The notes: generated by a model not told the origin, from the letters alone. Positions 1-6,360 are shown, counted from the stretch's first letter. The stretch is 8,415 nucleotides of DNA from CAZNLL01 sp964573885 (GCA_964573885.1 CAZNLL010000151.1:1-8415); one strand, 5' to 3'. Translations and numbers: made by a program.

Positions 1-25
1 ATAAACTCAAGTATATCTACGAGTT

Positions 26-38
26 GTTTCCATCCGGA
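26..38. repeat. Possible fragment of palindromic repeat end
   Basis: The sequence GTTTCCATCCGGA matches, on the opposite strand and with one mismatch, the right-hand terminus of the palindromic element that ends at 2835 (TCTGGATGGAAAC). It may be the end of another copy whose remainder lies outside the window or has decayed. The match is only 13 bases. The rest of 1-139 shows no coding region or RNA gene that I can support. Confidence 0.3.
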
Positions 39-139
39 CCGGGCAAAGGCGCATGTAAGATGGCCGGCCTTCCAAAGCCGACAGGGTGCGTCTAACCGGG
101 ACAGTCAACCATAATCACGTATCTTTCCCCCGAAGCCAT

Positions 140-175
140 GGCGCAAAAAACATCCTAGGTGGTGTTTTTTGCGCC
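140..175 (+). terminator. Hairpin with plus-strand T tract at the end of the leu operon
   Basis: A perfect 13-bp stem (GGCGCAAAAAACA, 140-152, with TGTTTTTTGCGCC, 163-175) encloses a 10-base loop. On the plus strand it is followed directly by six Ts (176-181), the classical intrinsic terminator layout for rightward transcription. On the minus strand no U tract follows, but the 3' arm itself contains six Us, so weaker termination of the leftward operon is possible. The hydrolase stop codon (155-157) lies in the loop and the gene's last codons lie in the stem. It probably separates the leftward leu operon from transcription entering from the left. Confidence 0.6.
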
Positions 176-1051
176 TTTTTTCTTATCCTGGCCGGACGGG
201 TGGTCTCCGGGGTCCGGTGTGGGCCAGATCAGGCCGTTAAGGATCCCTTTGTAGAGTTCAGGCCTCCGATGAGGGAGGAAATATCGCATGGTATGTTCTT
301 TGACCCCCTTGAGGTCCTGGGACTTGAGGTCGGCCAAAAGGATATGCTCCTTTTCACCTGCGTATCTGGATAAGAGCCGTCCGTCCGGACCCAGCACAAG
401 GGCCGCACCGGGAAAAGTCATCCCCCCTTTTATGTGCCCCACCTGGTTACAGGCCACCAAAAAGAGACCGTTATCAAAGGCCCTGGCAGGGAGATGCCTG
501 AACCAGCTCATGACCTTTTCCTCAGCCGTCCCTCTTGGGGAGGCGTGGGGCAAAAAGAGCACATGGGCGCCCTGGAGGGCCATGACCGTACTGATCTCAG
601 GGAAATGGGTCTCATAGCAGAGTTGGAGGCCGAACCGCGTAGCTCCATAAGTGAAGATCACCGCCTCTTGGCCGGCCTGGTAAACCCTTTTTTCCATGGG
701 GGAAAGGTGGGTTTTGCGGTAAAGACCGATAAGCCCCTCCGGGCCTGCCACAGCCTGGGTGATGAAGGGTTTGCCATCATCCGCCCCTTCGATGAGCCCG
801 GCCATAAGGACAATCCGCGCCTCTCGGGCTACGGCGCATAATCGATCCAAGGCTTGGGCCCAGGTCATCCCCTCGTAGGCACGGGACGGCTCCTTGAGGA
901 TATAGCCGGTGACAGAGAGCTCGGGAAAACACACGAATTGGGCCCCCCGGGCCGCGGCTTCAAGGGCTAAAGAACGGATCTTCTCCAGATTCTTTTCCAC
1001 CTGGCTCGGCGCCGCCCTCATACACACGGCTGCTACACGAAGGTCCTTCAT
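155..1051 (-). CDS. Nitrilase-superfamily carbon-nitrogen hydrolase
   Basis: This is a predicted 298-residue cytoplasmic amidohydrolase of the nitrilase/CN-hydrolase superfamily. These enzymes cleave amides, carbamoyl amines or nitriles through a Glu-Lys-Cys triad. All three residues are visible: Glu44 in FPELSVTGY, Lys113 in LYRKTHLSP and Cys145 in LQLCYETHFPE. Glu119, in the usual EKRVYQAG context, is the likely second structural Glu. The RRPELY stretch near residue 262 also recurs in this superfamily. The tail after about residue 278 is hydrophilic and ends in a lysine-rich run. I chose ATG at 1051 because it gives a family-like start (MKDLRVAAVCM). A TTG at 1072 that overlaps the leuB stop (TTGA) is possible but would add seven atypical residues. 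The ribosome site is weak (GGA). The 17-bp gap after leuB implies cotranscription with leuCDB. The substrate is unknown; amides related to carbamoyl-amine or omega-amidase substrates are guesses. Confidence 0.87.
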   Translation of the reverse strand: MKDLRVAAVCMRAAPSQVEKNLEKIRSLALEAAARGAQFVCFPELSVTGYILKEPSRAYEGMTWAQALDRLCAVAREARIVLMAGLIEGADDGKPFITQAVAGPEGLIGLYRKTHLSPMEKRVYQAGQEAVIFTYGATRFGLQLCYETHFPEISTVMALQGAHVLFLPHASPRGTAEEKVMSWFRHLPARAFDNGLFLVACNQVGHIKGGMTFPGAALVLGPDGRLLSRYAGEKEHILLADLKSQDLKGVKEHTMRYFLPHRRPELYKGILNGLIWPTPDPGDHPSGQDKKKGAKNTT

Positions 1052-1068
1052 GAAATTCCAGAAATACC

Positions 1069-2148
1069 TCAAGCCTTGGCAGGGGGGGATTCGATATATC
1101 GGACCACCAGATCACCCACCTCGGAAGTGGTATGTCCCATTCGCCCCGCCTCGAGGCTTACGAGATGGTCCTGGAGCACCTTTTCCACCGCCTTCTGAAC
1201 AAGACCCGCTCCTTGGTCTTCACCAAGGTGCTGGAGCATCATCTGGGCCGCGGAGATGGCGGCCAGGGGGTTTATCTTGTTCAGGCCTGCATACTTCGGG
1301 GCGGAACCCCCGATGGGTTCAAACATGGCGGTTCCTTCAGGATTGATATTGCCCCCCGCCGCAATGCCCAGCCCCCCCTGTAGGATGGCCCCGATATCAG
1401 TGATGATGTCCCCGAAGAGATTGCCCGTCACAATCACATCGAATTGCTCCGGATTCTTTATCATCCACATGCACAGGGCATCCACATGCTGATAAGCTGT
1501 ATCCACATCCGGATACGCCTTATGGATCTCTTGAAAGACCCTGAACCACAAGTCTGATTCATAGAGGAGGACATTATTTTTGGCACACAGGGTGAGGTGC
1601 CGCTTTTTGTCCCTCTTCCGGCAAAAATCAAAGGCGTAACGGATACACCGCTCCACCCCCTTCCTGGTGTTGACGGATTCCTGGAGGGCGATTTCATCAG
1701 GGGTCCCTTTTTTAAATACCCCTCCGCTTCCCGCGTAGGCCCCTTCCGTGTTTTCCCTTATGACCACGAAATCGATCTCTTCAGGACCCTTGCCTTTGAG
1801 GGGGGAGTCCACGCCCGGGAGCAATACCACAGGCCTTAAATTGATATAGAGATCCAGGGCAAAACGTAATTTGAGAAGGATCCCGGTCTCCAGGACCCCC
1901 GGCGGGACATCCGGGTGACCGATGGCCCCTAAAAAGAGGGCATCCATCCCGCCCATCTCCTCCAAGACACCATCCGGGAGCAGGGTGCCCTTTTCCATGT
2001 AAGCCGCCCCGCCCAGGTTGAATTCTTTGAAAAAAAACTCCAAACCGCAAGTACGGGCCACCGCATTGAGCACCTTTACGCCCTCTTTCACCACCTCAGG
2101 CCCTGTTCCATCCCCGGGTATCACTGCAATGTCATATTGCCTTGACAT
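1069..2148 (-). CDS. leuB: 3-isopropylmalate dehydrogenase-type beta-decarboxylating dehydrogenase
   Basis: This 359-residue enzyme is expected to oxidise and decarboxylate 3-isopropylmalate to 2-oxoisocaproate. With CimA present it should also convert erythro-3-methylmalate to 2-oxobutyrate. Visible features are the N-terminal IPGDGTGPEV, substrate-site arginines (Arg95, Arg105 in NLRPV, Arg131), Tyr138, Lys190, and the metal-binding aspartates Asp223, Asp247 and Asp251 (GNLFGDIITD). Two motifs are unusual for LeuB. RENTEG (131-136) replaces the familiar RELTGG, and GGSAPKYAG (280-288) replaces HGSAPDIAG. Lys285 and Tyr286 occupy the positions that bind the NADP 2'-phosphate in E. coli isocitrate dehydrogenase. 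The protein therefore resembles the isocitrate/tartrate dehydrogenase side of the family. The role is assigned from context: it starts 12 bp after leuD, with AAGGAAGAGG as ribosome site immediately after the leuD stop. Confidence 0.9.
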   Translation of the reverse strand: MSRQYDIAVIPGDGTGPEVVKEGVKVLNAVARTCGLEFFFKEFNLGGAAYMEKGTLLPDGVLEEMGGMDALFLGAIGHPDVPPGVLETGILLKLRFALDLYINLRPVVLLPGVDSPLKGKGPEEIDFVVIRENTEGAYAGSGGVFKKGTPDEIALQESVNTRKGVERCIRYAFDFCRKRDKKRHLTLCAKNNVLLYESDLWFRVFQEIHKAYPDVDTAYQHVDALCMWMIKNPEQFDVIVTGNLFGDIITDIGAILQGGLGIAAGGNINPEGTAMFEPIGGSAPKYAGLNKINPLAAISAAQMMLQHLGEDQGAGLVQKAVEKVLQDHLVSLEAGRMGHTTSEVGDLVVRYIESPPAKA

Positions 2149-2160
2149 GGCCTCTTCCTT

Positions 2161-2652
2161 TCAGGGCTTCTTCCCCTTGACATAATTGATCAGACCCCCG
2201 GCCTGGATGAGCTTTCTCATAAACTCGGGAATGGGCCTGGCAAAAAAGGATGCCGCCCTGTTGACCGCTTTGATTTCTCCTGATTCCAGGTCGATCTTCA
2301 GACGCTCCCCTTCGGACACGCCCTCCGCGGTCTCTTGTGATTCCATGAGGGGCAGGCCGATATTAAAGGCATTCCTGTAAAATATCCTGGCAAAGCTCTT
2401 GGCGATGATCACATGGATCCCGGAGGCCTTAAGGGCCCAGGCCGCATGCTCCCTGGAAGAACCGCACCCGAAATTGACTCCTCCCACAATAATATCCCCG
2501 GGCCTGACCTCTTGGGCAAAACCAGGCCTCACGTCGGCGAAACAACTTTTCGCCAGTTCGTCCCTGTCCGAGCTGTTGAGAAACCGGGCCGGAATAATGG
2601 CATCCGTGTCGAGGTGATCCCCAAATTTCCATACCCTGCCCTCAAATTCCAT
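2161..2652 (-). CDS. leuD: 3-isopropylmalate dehydratase small subunit
   Basis: This is the 163-residue small (swivel-domain) subunit of isopropylmalate isomerase. It pairs with LeuC to interconvert 2- and 3-isopropylmalate, and the corresponding citramalate/methylmalate pair. Visible signatures are DTDAIIPARFL (15-25), the substrate-loop motif GCGSSREHA (62-70), IIAKSFARIFYRNAFNIGLP (82-101) and the C-terminal AGGLINYVK. The length fits the short archaeal-type LeuD, not the roughly 200-residue enterobacterial form. I set the start at ATG 2652 because AAGGAG lies eight bases upstream and the protein then begins MEFEGRVWKFGDHLDTD, as in the family. The longer reading from 2688 adds 12 residues (MCKGWICPRSKN) that run into the flank of a repeat and lack a convincing ribosome site. 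A 143-bp palindrome separates it from leuC, which is unusual for this normally close pair. Confidence 0.95.
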   Translation of the reverse strand: MEFEGRVWKFGDHLDTDAIIPARFLNSSDRDELAKSCFADVRPGFAQEVRPGDIIVGGVNFGCGSSREHAAWALKASGIHVIIAKSFARIFYRNAFNIGLPLMESQETAEGVSEGERLKIDLESGEIKAVNRAASFFARPIPEFMRKLIQAGGLINYVKGKKP

Positions 2653-2692
2653 GTTTTTGCTCCTTGGACAGATCCATCCCTTACACAAACAA

Positions 2693-2835
2693 GTTTCCAG
2701 ATCAAAAATGAGATATTTTTTACAAGTTCAAGGAAATCAAGGGATTACGCGGAGGCGTATTTTATAGTACGTCGCACAATTAATCCTGCAGATTGACGCT
2801 GAAATTGTGAAAAAGAGCCATTTCTGGATGGAAAC
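2693..2835. repeat. Imperfect palindromic intergenic repeat (MITE/REP-like)
   Basis: This 143-bp element fills the leuC-leuD gap. It begins GTTTCCAGATC and ends TTTCTGGATGGAAAC, so the termini are inverted repeats of each other. The inversion continues inward imperfectly: GGATTA at 2742-2747 pairs with TAATCC at 2781-2786, and the centre GGAGGCGTATTTTATAGTACGTCGC is itself a near-palindrome. The leftward operon transcript would fold here into one long imperfect hairpin. I recall very similar elements between genes in sulfate-reducing Desulfobacterota, but have not checked. No ORF of note lies inside. Confidence 0.72.
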
Positions 2836-2838
2836 TCT

Positions 2839-4104
2839 TTATAGCTCATCCGGGCTCCCGATCCTCCCCAACACGGCCGAGGCGGCCGCCACAGCCGGTC
2901 CTGCCAGGTAAACCTCGCTTCCGGGATGGCCCATGCGGCCGGGAAAATTCCTGTTTGTGGTGGAAAGGGCCCGCTCTCCTTGCGCCAGCACCCCCATGTG
3001 CCCCCCCAGGCAGGGCCCGCAGCACGGAGGGCCGATGACCGCCCCCGCCTCCAGCAAGGTCAAGATGAGGCCTTCCGCCACCGCGGTCTTGTATATCTGG
3101 GCCGAGCCCGGAATGATGATGAGTCTCATCCCCTGTGCCACGGATCGTCCCTGAAATATTTGGGCCGCCACCTGGAGATCCTCCAGCCGTCCGTTCGTGC
3201 AAGACCCGATAAAAACCTGATCTATCCTGGTTTTCTCTATCGAAGATATGGGCCGGGCATTATCCGGCGAGTGGGGAACCGCCACCTGGGGCTCGATCTC
3301 ACCCACATCAATGGTAACGGTCCTCTCATAGGAGGCATCCACGTCACTCTTAAAGTCGGTCCCTTGTCTCCGTGTCCTTAATGCCACGTAGTCACGGGTC
3401 AGGTCATCCGGTTCAAAAATACCGTTTTTGGCCCCCGCCTCCACAGCCATATTGGCCATGGTAAACCGCTGGGCCATGGACAGCCCTTTCACCGCTTCAC
3501 CCGAAAACTCCAGGGCCTTATATGTGGCCCCGTCCACGCCGAGGAGTCCCAGGGTGAAAAGAATCAGGTCTTTTCCCCCCACCCAGGGACGTAAACGGCC
3601 CTTGTAAACAACCCGCAAGGTCCCGGGCACCTTGAGCCAGATCCTGCCCGTGGCCATGATGGCCCCCAGGTCCGTACTCCCCACCCCTGTGGAAAAGGCG
3701 CCCAGGGCCCCGTATGTACAGGTGTGGCTGTCCGCCCCGATCACCAGGTCGCCGGGAAGGACCAGGCCTTTTTCAGGAAGGATGACATGCTCAATACCCG
3801 TGTCACCCCATTCAAAATAATGCTTAATGTGGTGTCGGAGGGCGAACTCCCTCATGACCTTGGATTGCTCTGCGGAAAGAATGTCCTTGTTGGGGATAAA
3901 ATGATCCGGTACGAGGGCGATTTTCTCGGAATCAAAGACCTCTCCCGCCTCCAATTCCTCGAAAACCCGGATGGCCAAGGGCGCGGTGATATCATTGGCC
4001 AAGGCCAGGTCCACCTCCACGTCGATTAATTCCCCCGGGCTCACCGCATCCCTGCCTGCATGGGAGGCCAGGATTTTTTCCGTAATGGTCATGGGCGTAT
4101 GCAT
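2839..4104 (-). CDS. leuC: 3-isopropylmalate dehydratase large subunit
   Basis: This is the 421-residue catalytic subunit of isopropylmalate isomerase, an aconitase-family enzyme with a [4Fe-4S] cluster. Cluster ligands are visible as Cys302 (IGSCTNGR) and Cys362/Cys365 (GPPCCGPCLGGH). Other family motifs are GADSHTCTYGALGAFSTGVGSTD from residue 123, in which the substrate-site DSH is conserved, and STTNRNFPGRMG (381-392). The length is that of the short LeuC/HacA-like type, which often handles citramalate as well. The start is uncertain. ATG 4104 has GAGGA ten bases upstream, whereas ATG 4092 (MTITEKIL) matches the usual family N terminus. ATG 4092 overlaps the stop codon of a ten-codon ORF that carries the strongest Shine-Dalgarno. 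An in-frame TAG two codons before 4104 excludes longer forms. leuC probably heads the leuC-leuD-leuB-hydrolase operon, or is reached by readthrough from leuA. Confidence 0.95.
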   Translation of the reverse strand: MHTPMTITEKILASHAGRDAVSPGELIDVEVDLALANDITAPLAIRVFEELEAGEVFDSEKIALVPDHFIPNKDILSAEQSKVMREFALRHHIKHYFEWGDTGIEHVILPEKGLVLPGDLVIGADSHTCTYGALGAFSTGVGSTDLGAIMATGRIWLKVPGTLRVVYKGRLRPWVGGKDLILFTLGLLGVDGATYKALEFSGEAVKGLSMAQRFTMANMAVEAGAKNGIFEPDDLTRDYVALRTRRQGTDFKSDVDASYERTVTIDVGEIEPQVAVPHSPDNARPISSIEKTRIDQVFIGSCTNGRLEDLQVAAQIFQGRSVAQGMRLIIIPGSAQIYKTAVAEGLILTLLEAGAVIGPPCCGPCLGGHMGVLAQGERALSTTNRNFPGRMGHPGSEVYLAGPAVAAASAVLGRIGSPDEL

Positions 4105-4121
4105 CGGCTATGCGTCCTCAT
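4089..4121 (-). CDS. Possible ten-codon leader ORF translationally coupled to leuC
   Basis: On the minus strand AAGGAGAGG (4136-4128) is followed at ideal spacing by ATG 4121. The reading frame is M-R-T-H-S-R-C-I-R-P and then TGA. That frame differs from leuC. Its stop shares bases with the leuC-frame ATG at 4092 in an ATGA overlap, the usual arrangement for termination-reinitiation coupling. The peptide has no run of Leu codons, so it is not an obvious attenuator. A simpler reading is that leuC starts at 4104 and this ORF is a by-product, or that a single-base sequencing or evolutionary indel moved the original leuC start out of frame. Confidence 0.35.
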   Translation of the reverse strand: MRTHSRCIRP

Positions 4122-4215
4122 GAAACACCTCTCCTTGGTAACCCACCCGCAATGGTTGAGCACCTAATGTGGCACCTTTACTTGGAAATTGTCAATGGCT
4201 GTCCCTTCAACCTAA

Positions 4216-4417
4216 ATCTACGATCAAAATTCTCGATAAAGAATCATGATAAATGATTCTGGGTAAATCCTGGACACCAGGAAGGTGTCAGATGCAAGGC
4301 GCGGAGGAACGCCGAGTGAGGCGTATAAAGAATACGCCGCAAGCCTGTCGAGGGCCTCCAGGTCGAACGAGAGAAGCGACCGAGGGCAACGCAGCAGATG
4401 ACATCTTGATGGTGGAT
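4216..4417 (+). repeat. 202-bp structured repeat with terminal inverted repeats, copy 1
   Basis: The element runs from ATCTACGATCAA (4216-4227) to TTGATGGTGGAT (4406-4417), 12-base inverted termini with two mismatches. Its first ~85 bases match the partial copy at 8331-8415, including CTCGATA, AAATGATT, and GTGTCAGATGCAAGGC against GTGTTAGATGCAAGGC. Several hairpins are visible: AGAATCAT/ATGATTCT (4240-4260), GACACC/GGTGTC (4273-4289), GGCGTAT/ATACGCC (4320-4338) and GGTCG/CGACC (4361-4381). It occupies most of the leuA-leuC gap and ends seven bases before the leuA stop codon. No ORF in it looks coding. It looks like a non-autonomous mobile or retained structured repeat. The plus strand is given only because both copies align in that direction. 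Confidence 0.75.
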
Positions 4418-4424
4418 CAGGGCT

Positions 4425-5978
4425 TCAAACGGCCCTCTCTGCTGAGACCAATGAAGGCTTTTTCTTGAGGTGTTCCAAGCGGTTTAGCCCGTTTATATAC
4501 GCCTTGGCACTGGCCGTGATAATATCCGAATCCGCCCCCTTACCCAGGGCCACCAGCCCGTTTTCCTGCAGGCGGACCGTCACCTCCCCCTGGGCGTCCA
4601 TACCGCCGCTGATGGAATTCACCGAAAAACGGATGAGCTTGGAGCGCGTCTCGGTCATCTTGGCTATGGTATTGAAAGTCGCATCTATGGGTCCCACCCC
4701 GAACCCGGCGCTTTGTGCCATGTCCCCTCTGATCTCCAGTTTCACAGTGGCCGTAGGCACGGCTCCTGTTCCACTTATCACATTCAGATACTCCAGCCTA
4801 TAGACGTCGGGGACGCGAAGGATCTCCTCGGCGATAAGCACTTCAAGGTCCTCGTCCAAGATCTCTTTGCGTTTGTCCGCGAGTTCTTTAAACCTCTTGA
4901 AGAGGCGGTTGAGATCCTCTTCATTCAACTCGTAGCCCCATTCGGCCAATTTATCCCGGAAGGCATGTCTCCCTGAATGCTTGCCCAAGACCAGCCTGTT
5001 TCTGGTAAGTCCTACCGTCTCCGGTTTCATGATCTCGTAAGTCATGGGGTTTTTCAATACCCCGTCCTGGTGGATACCCGCCTCATGGGCAAAGGCGTTT
5101 GCCCCGACAATGGGCCTGTTGGGCTGGACTACAATGCCCGTGATCATGGAAGTAAGCCGACTTGTGGGGTAGATCTCGGCGGTATTGATATTGGTCCAAA
5201 GCCCCATGATGTCCTTGCGGGTGTAAAGGGACATGACCACCTCTTCCAGGGAGGTATTTCCCGCCCTTTCCCCAATGCCGTTGATGGTGACCTCCGCCTG
5301 CCGCGCACCCGCTTTAAGCCCGGCCAGGGTATTGGCCGTGGCCAGGCCGAGGTCGTTATGGCAGTGGACACTCAACACCGCCTTTTGCATATTGGGGGTA
5401 TGTTGTGTCACATAGGTAAGCAGTTCTTGATACTCTCCAGGCATGGTATACCCCACCGTATCCGGCAAATTCACGGTGGTGGCCCCGGCCTCAATCACCG
5501 CCTCAAAAATCTTACACAGAAAATCCCGGTCACTGCGGGTCCCGTCTTCTGTTGAAAACTCCACGTTCTCCGTAAATCCCTTGGCGTATCTCACCGCCTC
5601 AACCGCCTCGCGAAGCACCTCTTGCCGGCTCATATGGAGTTTGTGGGTCAGGTGGATATCCGAAGTGGCGATAAAGATATGGATTCTCGGATGGGCGGTC
5701 TTTTGAACGGCGGCCCATGCCCGGTCTATGTCCTCCTTGGCCGTCCTTGCCAGGGCCGCCACCTGGGCCCCCTGGATTTTTTGCGCCACAAGCTGAACCG
5801 CCTCAAAATCGCCCCCGGATGATGCCGGAAAACCGGCCTCAATCACATCCACACCCAGGGTCTCAAGCTGCCTGGCCAGTCGACCTTTTTCGGCCATGTT
5901 CATGCTTGCACCGGGGGATTGTTCCCCGTCTCGCAGGGTGGTATCAAAAATAATTACGTGGTCTTTGTTGTCTTTCAT
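4425..5978 (-). CDS. leuA: 2-isopropylmalate synthase
   Basis: This 517-residue enzyme catalyses the first committed step of leucine synthesis, condensing acetyl-CoA with 2-oxoisovalerate. The N-terminal TIM barrel shows FDTTLRDGEQSPG (11-23; Asp12 as metal ligand), the metal-binding His205 and His207 in VHCHNDLGLATANTL, and NGIGERAGNTSLEEV (233-247). FAHEAGIHQDGV (296-307) and LGKHSGRHAF (331-340) follow. Residues from about 390 onward form the leucine-binding regulatory domain, with GVGPIDATFNTIAK (427-440) and a C-terminal SAKAYINGLNRL. The length suits the bacterial LeuA type. ATG 5978 is preceded by GGAGG nine bases upstream. The gene is separated from leuC by a repeat and from cimA by a terminator and 441 bp, so it probably has its own promoter. 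No Leu-rich leader ORF or U-tract hairpin is visible upstream. Control of activity may therefore rest mainly on feedback by leucine, an inference from the intact C-terminal domain. Confidence 0.96.
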   Translation of the reverse strand: MKDNKDHVIIFDTTLRDGEQSPGASMNMAEKGRLARQLETLGVDVIEAGFPASSGGDFEAVQLVAQKIQGAQVAALARTAKEDIDRAWAAVQKTAHPRIHIFIATSDIHLTHKLHMSRQEVLREAVEAVRYAKGFTENVEFSTEDGTRSDRDFLCKIFEAVIEAGATTVNLPDTVGYTMPGEYQELLTYVTQHTPNMQKAVLSVHCHNDLGLATANTLAGLKAGARQAEVTINGIGERAGNTSLEEVVMSLYTRKDIMGLWTNINTAEIYPTSRLTSMITGIVVQPNRPIVGANAFAHEAGIHQDGVLKNPMTYEIMKPETVGLTRNRLVLGKHSGRHAFRDKLAEWGYELNEEDLNRLFKRFKELADKRKEILDEDLEVLIAEEILRVPDVYRLEYLNVISGTGAVPTATVKLEIRGDMAQSAGFGVGPIDATFNTIAKMTETRSKLIRFSVNSISGGMDAQGEVTVRLQENGLVALGKGADSDIITASAKAYINGLNRLEHLKKKPSLVSAERAV

Positions 5979-6060
5979 TGAGGATAACCTCCATCAGATT
6001 TCTGGTTGGTGTCCTTAAAGGCATCCGGCATTGAAACCCCGGACACAGGTGCCTGATCAA

Positions 6061-6089
6061 ATCATGACACCCTTTCGTGCCCGGATCAA
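6061..6089 (-). promoter_or_regulatory. Weak sigma70-like promoter candidate for leuA
   Basis: On the minus strand TTGATC (6089-6084) and CATGAT (6066-6061) are separated by 17 bases. Each hexamer matches four of six consensus positions. It would start transcription about 75 bases before leuA. No better match was found in 5979-6300. A motif of this quality can occur by chance. Confidence 0.28.
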
Positions 6090-6103
6090 AACCGCCCATG
6101 TTC

Positions 6104-6294
6104 ACCCCGTTGTTGCAAACCCAGTGAGCCACCGGACATATAACTACTGTAAGAACAGGAGGTTATACCATTTTACATCCGAGGTTTGGATGTCACTATT
6201 TGTGAATCCAAATTTTGAGCGCCAAAAGTCGCATTTGAAGCCATAGAAAGCAAAATCCAGAATTCCTAAGCGCCTCTTATACAACAACGGGGTT
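6104..6294. repeat. Stretch bounded by inverted CCCCGTTGTTG repeats
   Basis: ACCCCGTTGTTGCAA at 6104-6118 and the reverse complement of AACCCCGTTGTTG at 6282-6294 bound a 191-bp AT-richer stretch between cimA and leuA. The same 15 bases, ACCCCGTTGTTGCAA, recur at 8311-8325 beside the cimA leader promoter. Inside are smaller inverted repeats such as CATCC/GGATG (6176-6192). No convincing gene lies here. It may be a degenerate mobile repeat or paired remnants of one. With only three copies of a short motif, the unit boundaries are uncertain. Confidence 0.5.
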
Positions 6295-6317
6295 CAAAAG
6301 GGAGGCTATCTGAAAAG

Positions 6318-6360
6318 GACCCGCCGCAGGTTCCCCTGCCCTGAGGGGCCTGCGGCGGTC
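6318..6360 (-). terminator. Probable intrinsic terminator of cimA
   Basis: A very stable GC-rich hairpin lies 60 bases past the cimA stop. Outer arms GACCCGCCGCAGG and CCTGCGGCGGTC pair with one bulged C. Inner arms CCCCT and AGGGG close a six-base loop. On the minus strand it is followed by CTTTTC, only four Us, so termination may be incomplete. The position between cimA and leuA supports separate transcription units. Confidence 0.7.

Noticed and set aside
1..139. Possible tRNA or small RNA at the left edge (GC-rich paired words such as GGCCGGCC)
   Set aside because: No acceptor/T-arm pattern or complete fold could be made. The left context is missing.
86..373. 95-codon plus-strand frame at the left end, with a hydrophobic stretch suggesting a membrane peptide
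   Set aside because: Most of it is antisense to the hydrolase gene, it runs through the terminator hairpin, and the hydrophobic run comes from the T-rich tract. No convincing ribosome site.
2653..2688. Longer leuD start at 2688
   Set aside because: AAGGAG sits correctly for ATG 2652, and the extra 12 residues are unlike any LeuD N terminus I know.
4216..4417. CRISPR array or transposon gene in the leuA-leuC gap
   Set aside because: There are no regularly spaced direct repeats and no transposase-like reading frame. The structure is a single hairpin-rich unit with inverted ends.
4977..5555. 192-codon open frame on the plus strand inside leuA
   Set aside because: It is antisense to a fully conserved leuA reading frame, has no recognisable domain or ribosome site, and arises from the codon bias of the gene beneath.
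5944..6132. Minus-strand frame overlapping the leuA start, considered as a leucine leader peptide
   Set aside because: Leu codons are scattered with no run, no U-tract terminator follows, and it overlaps the start of leuA out of frame.
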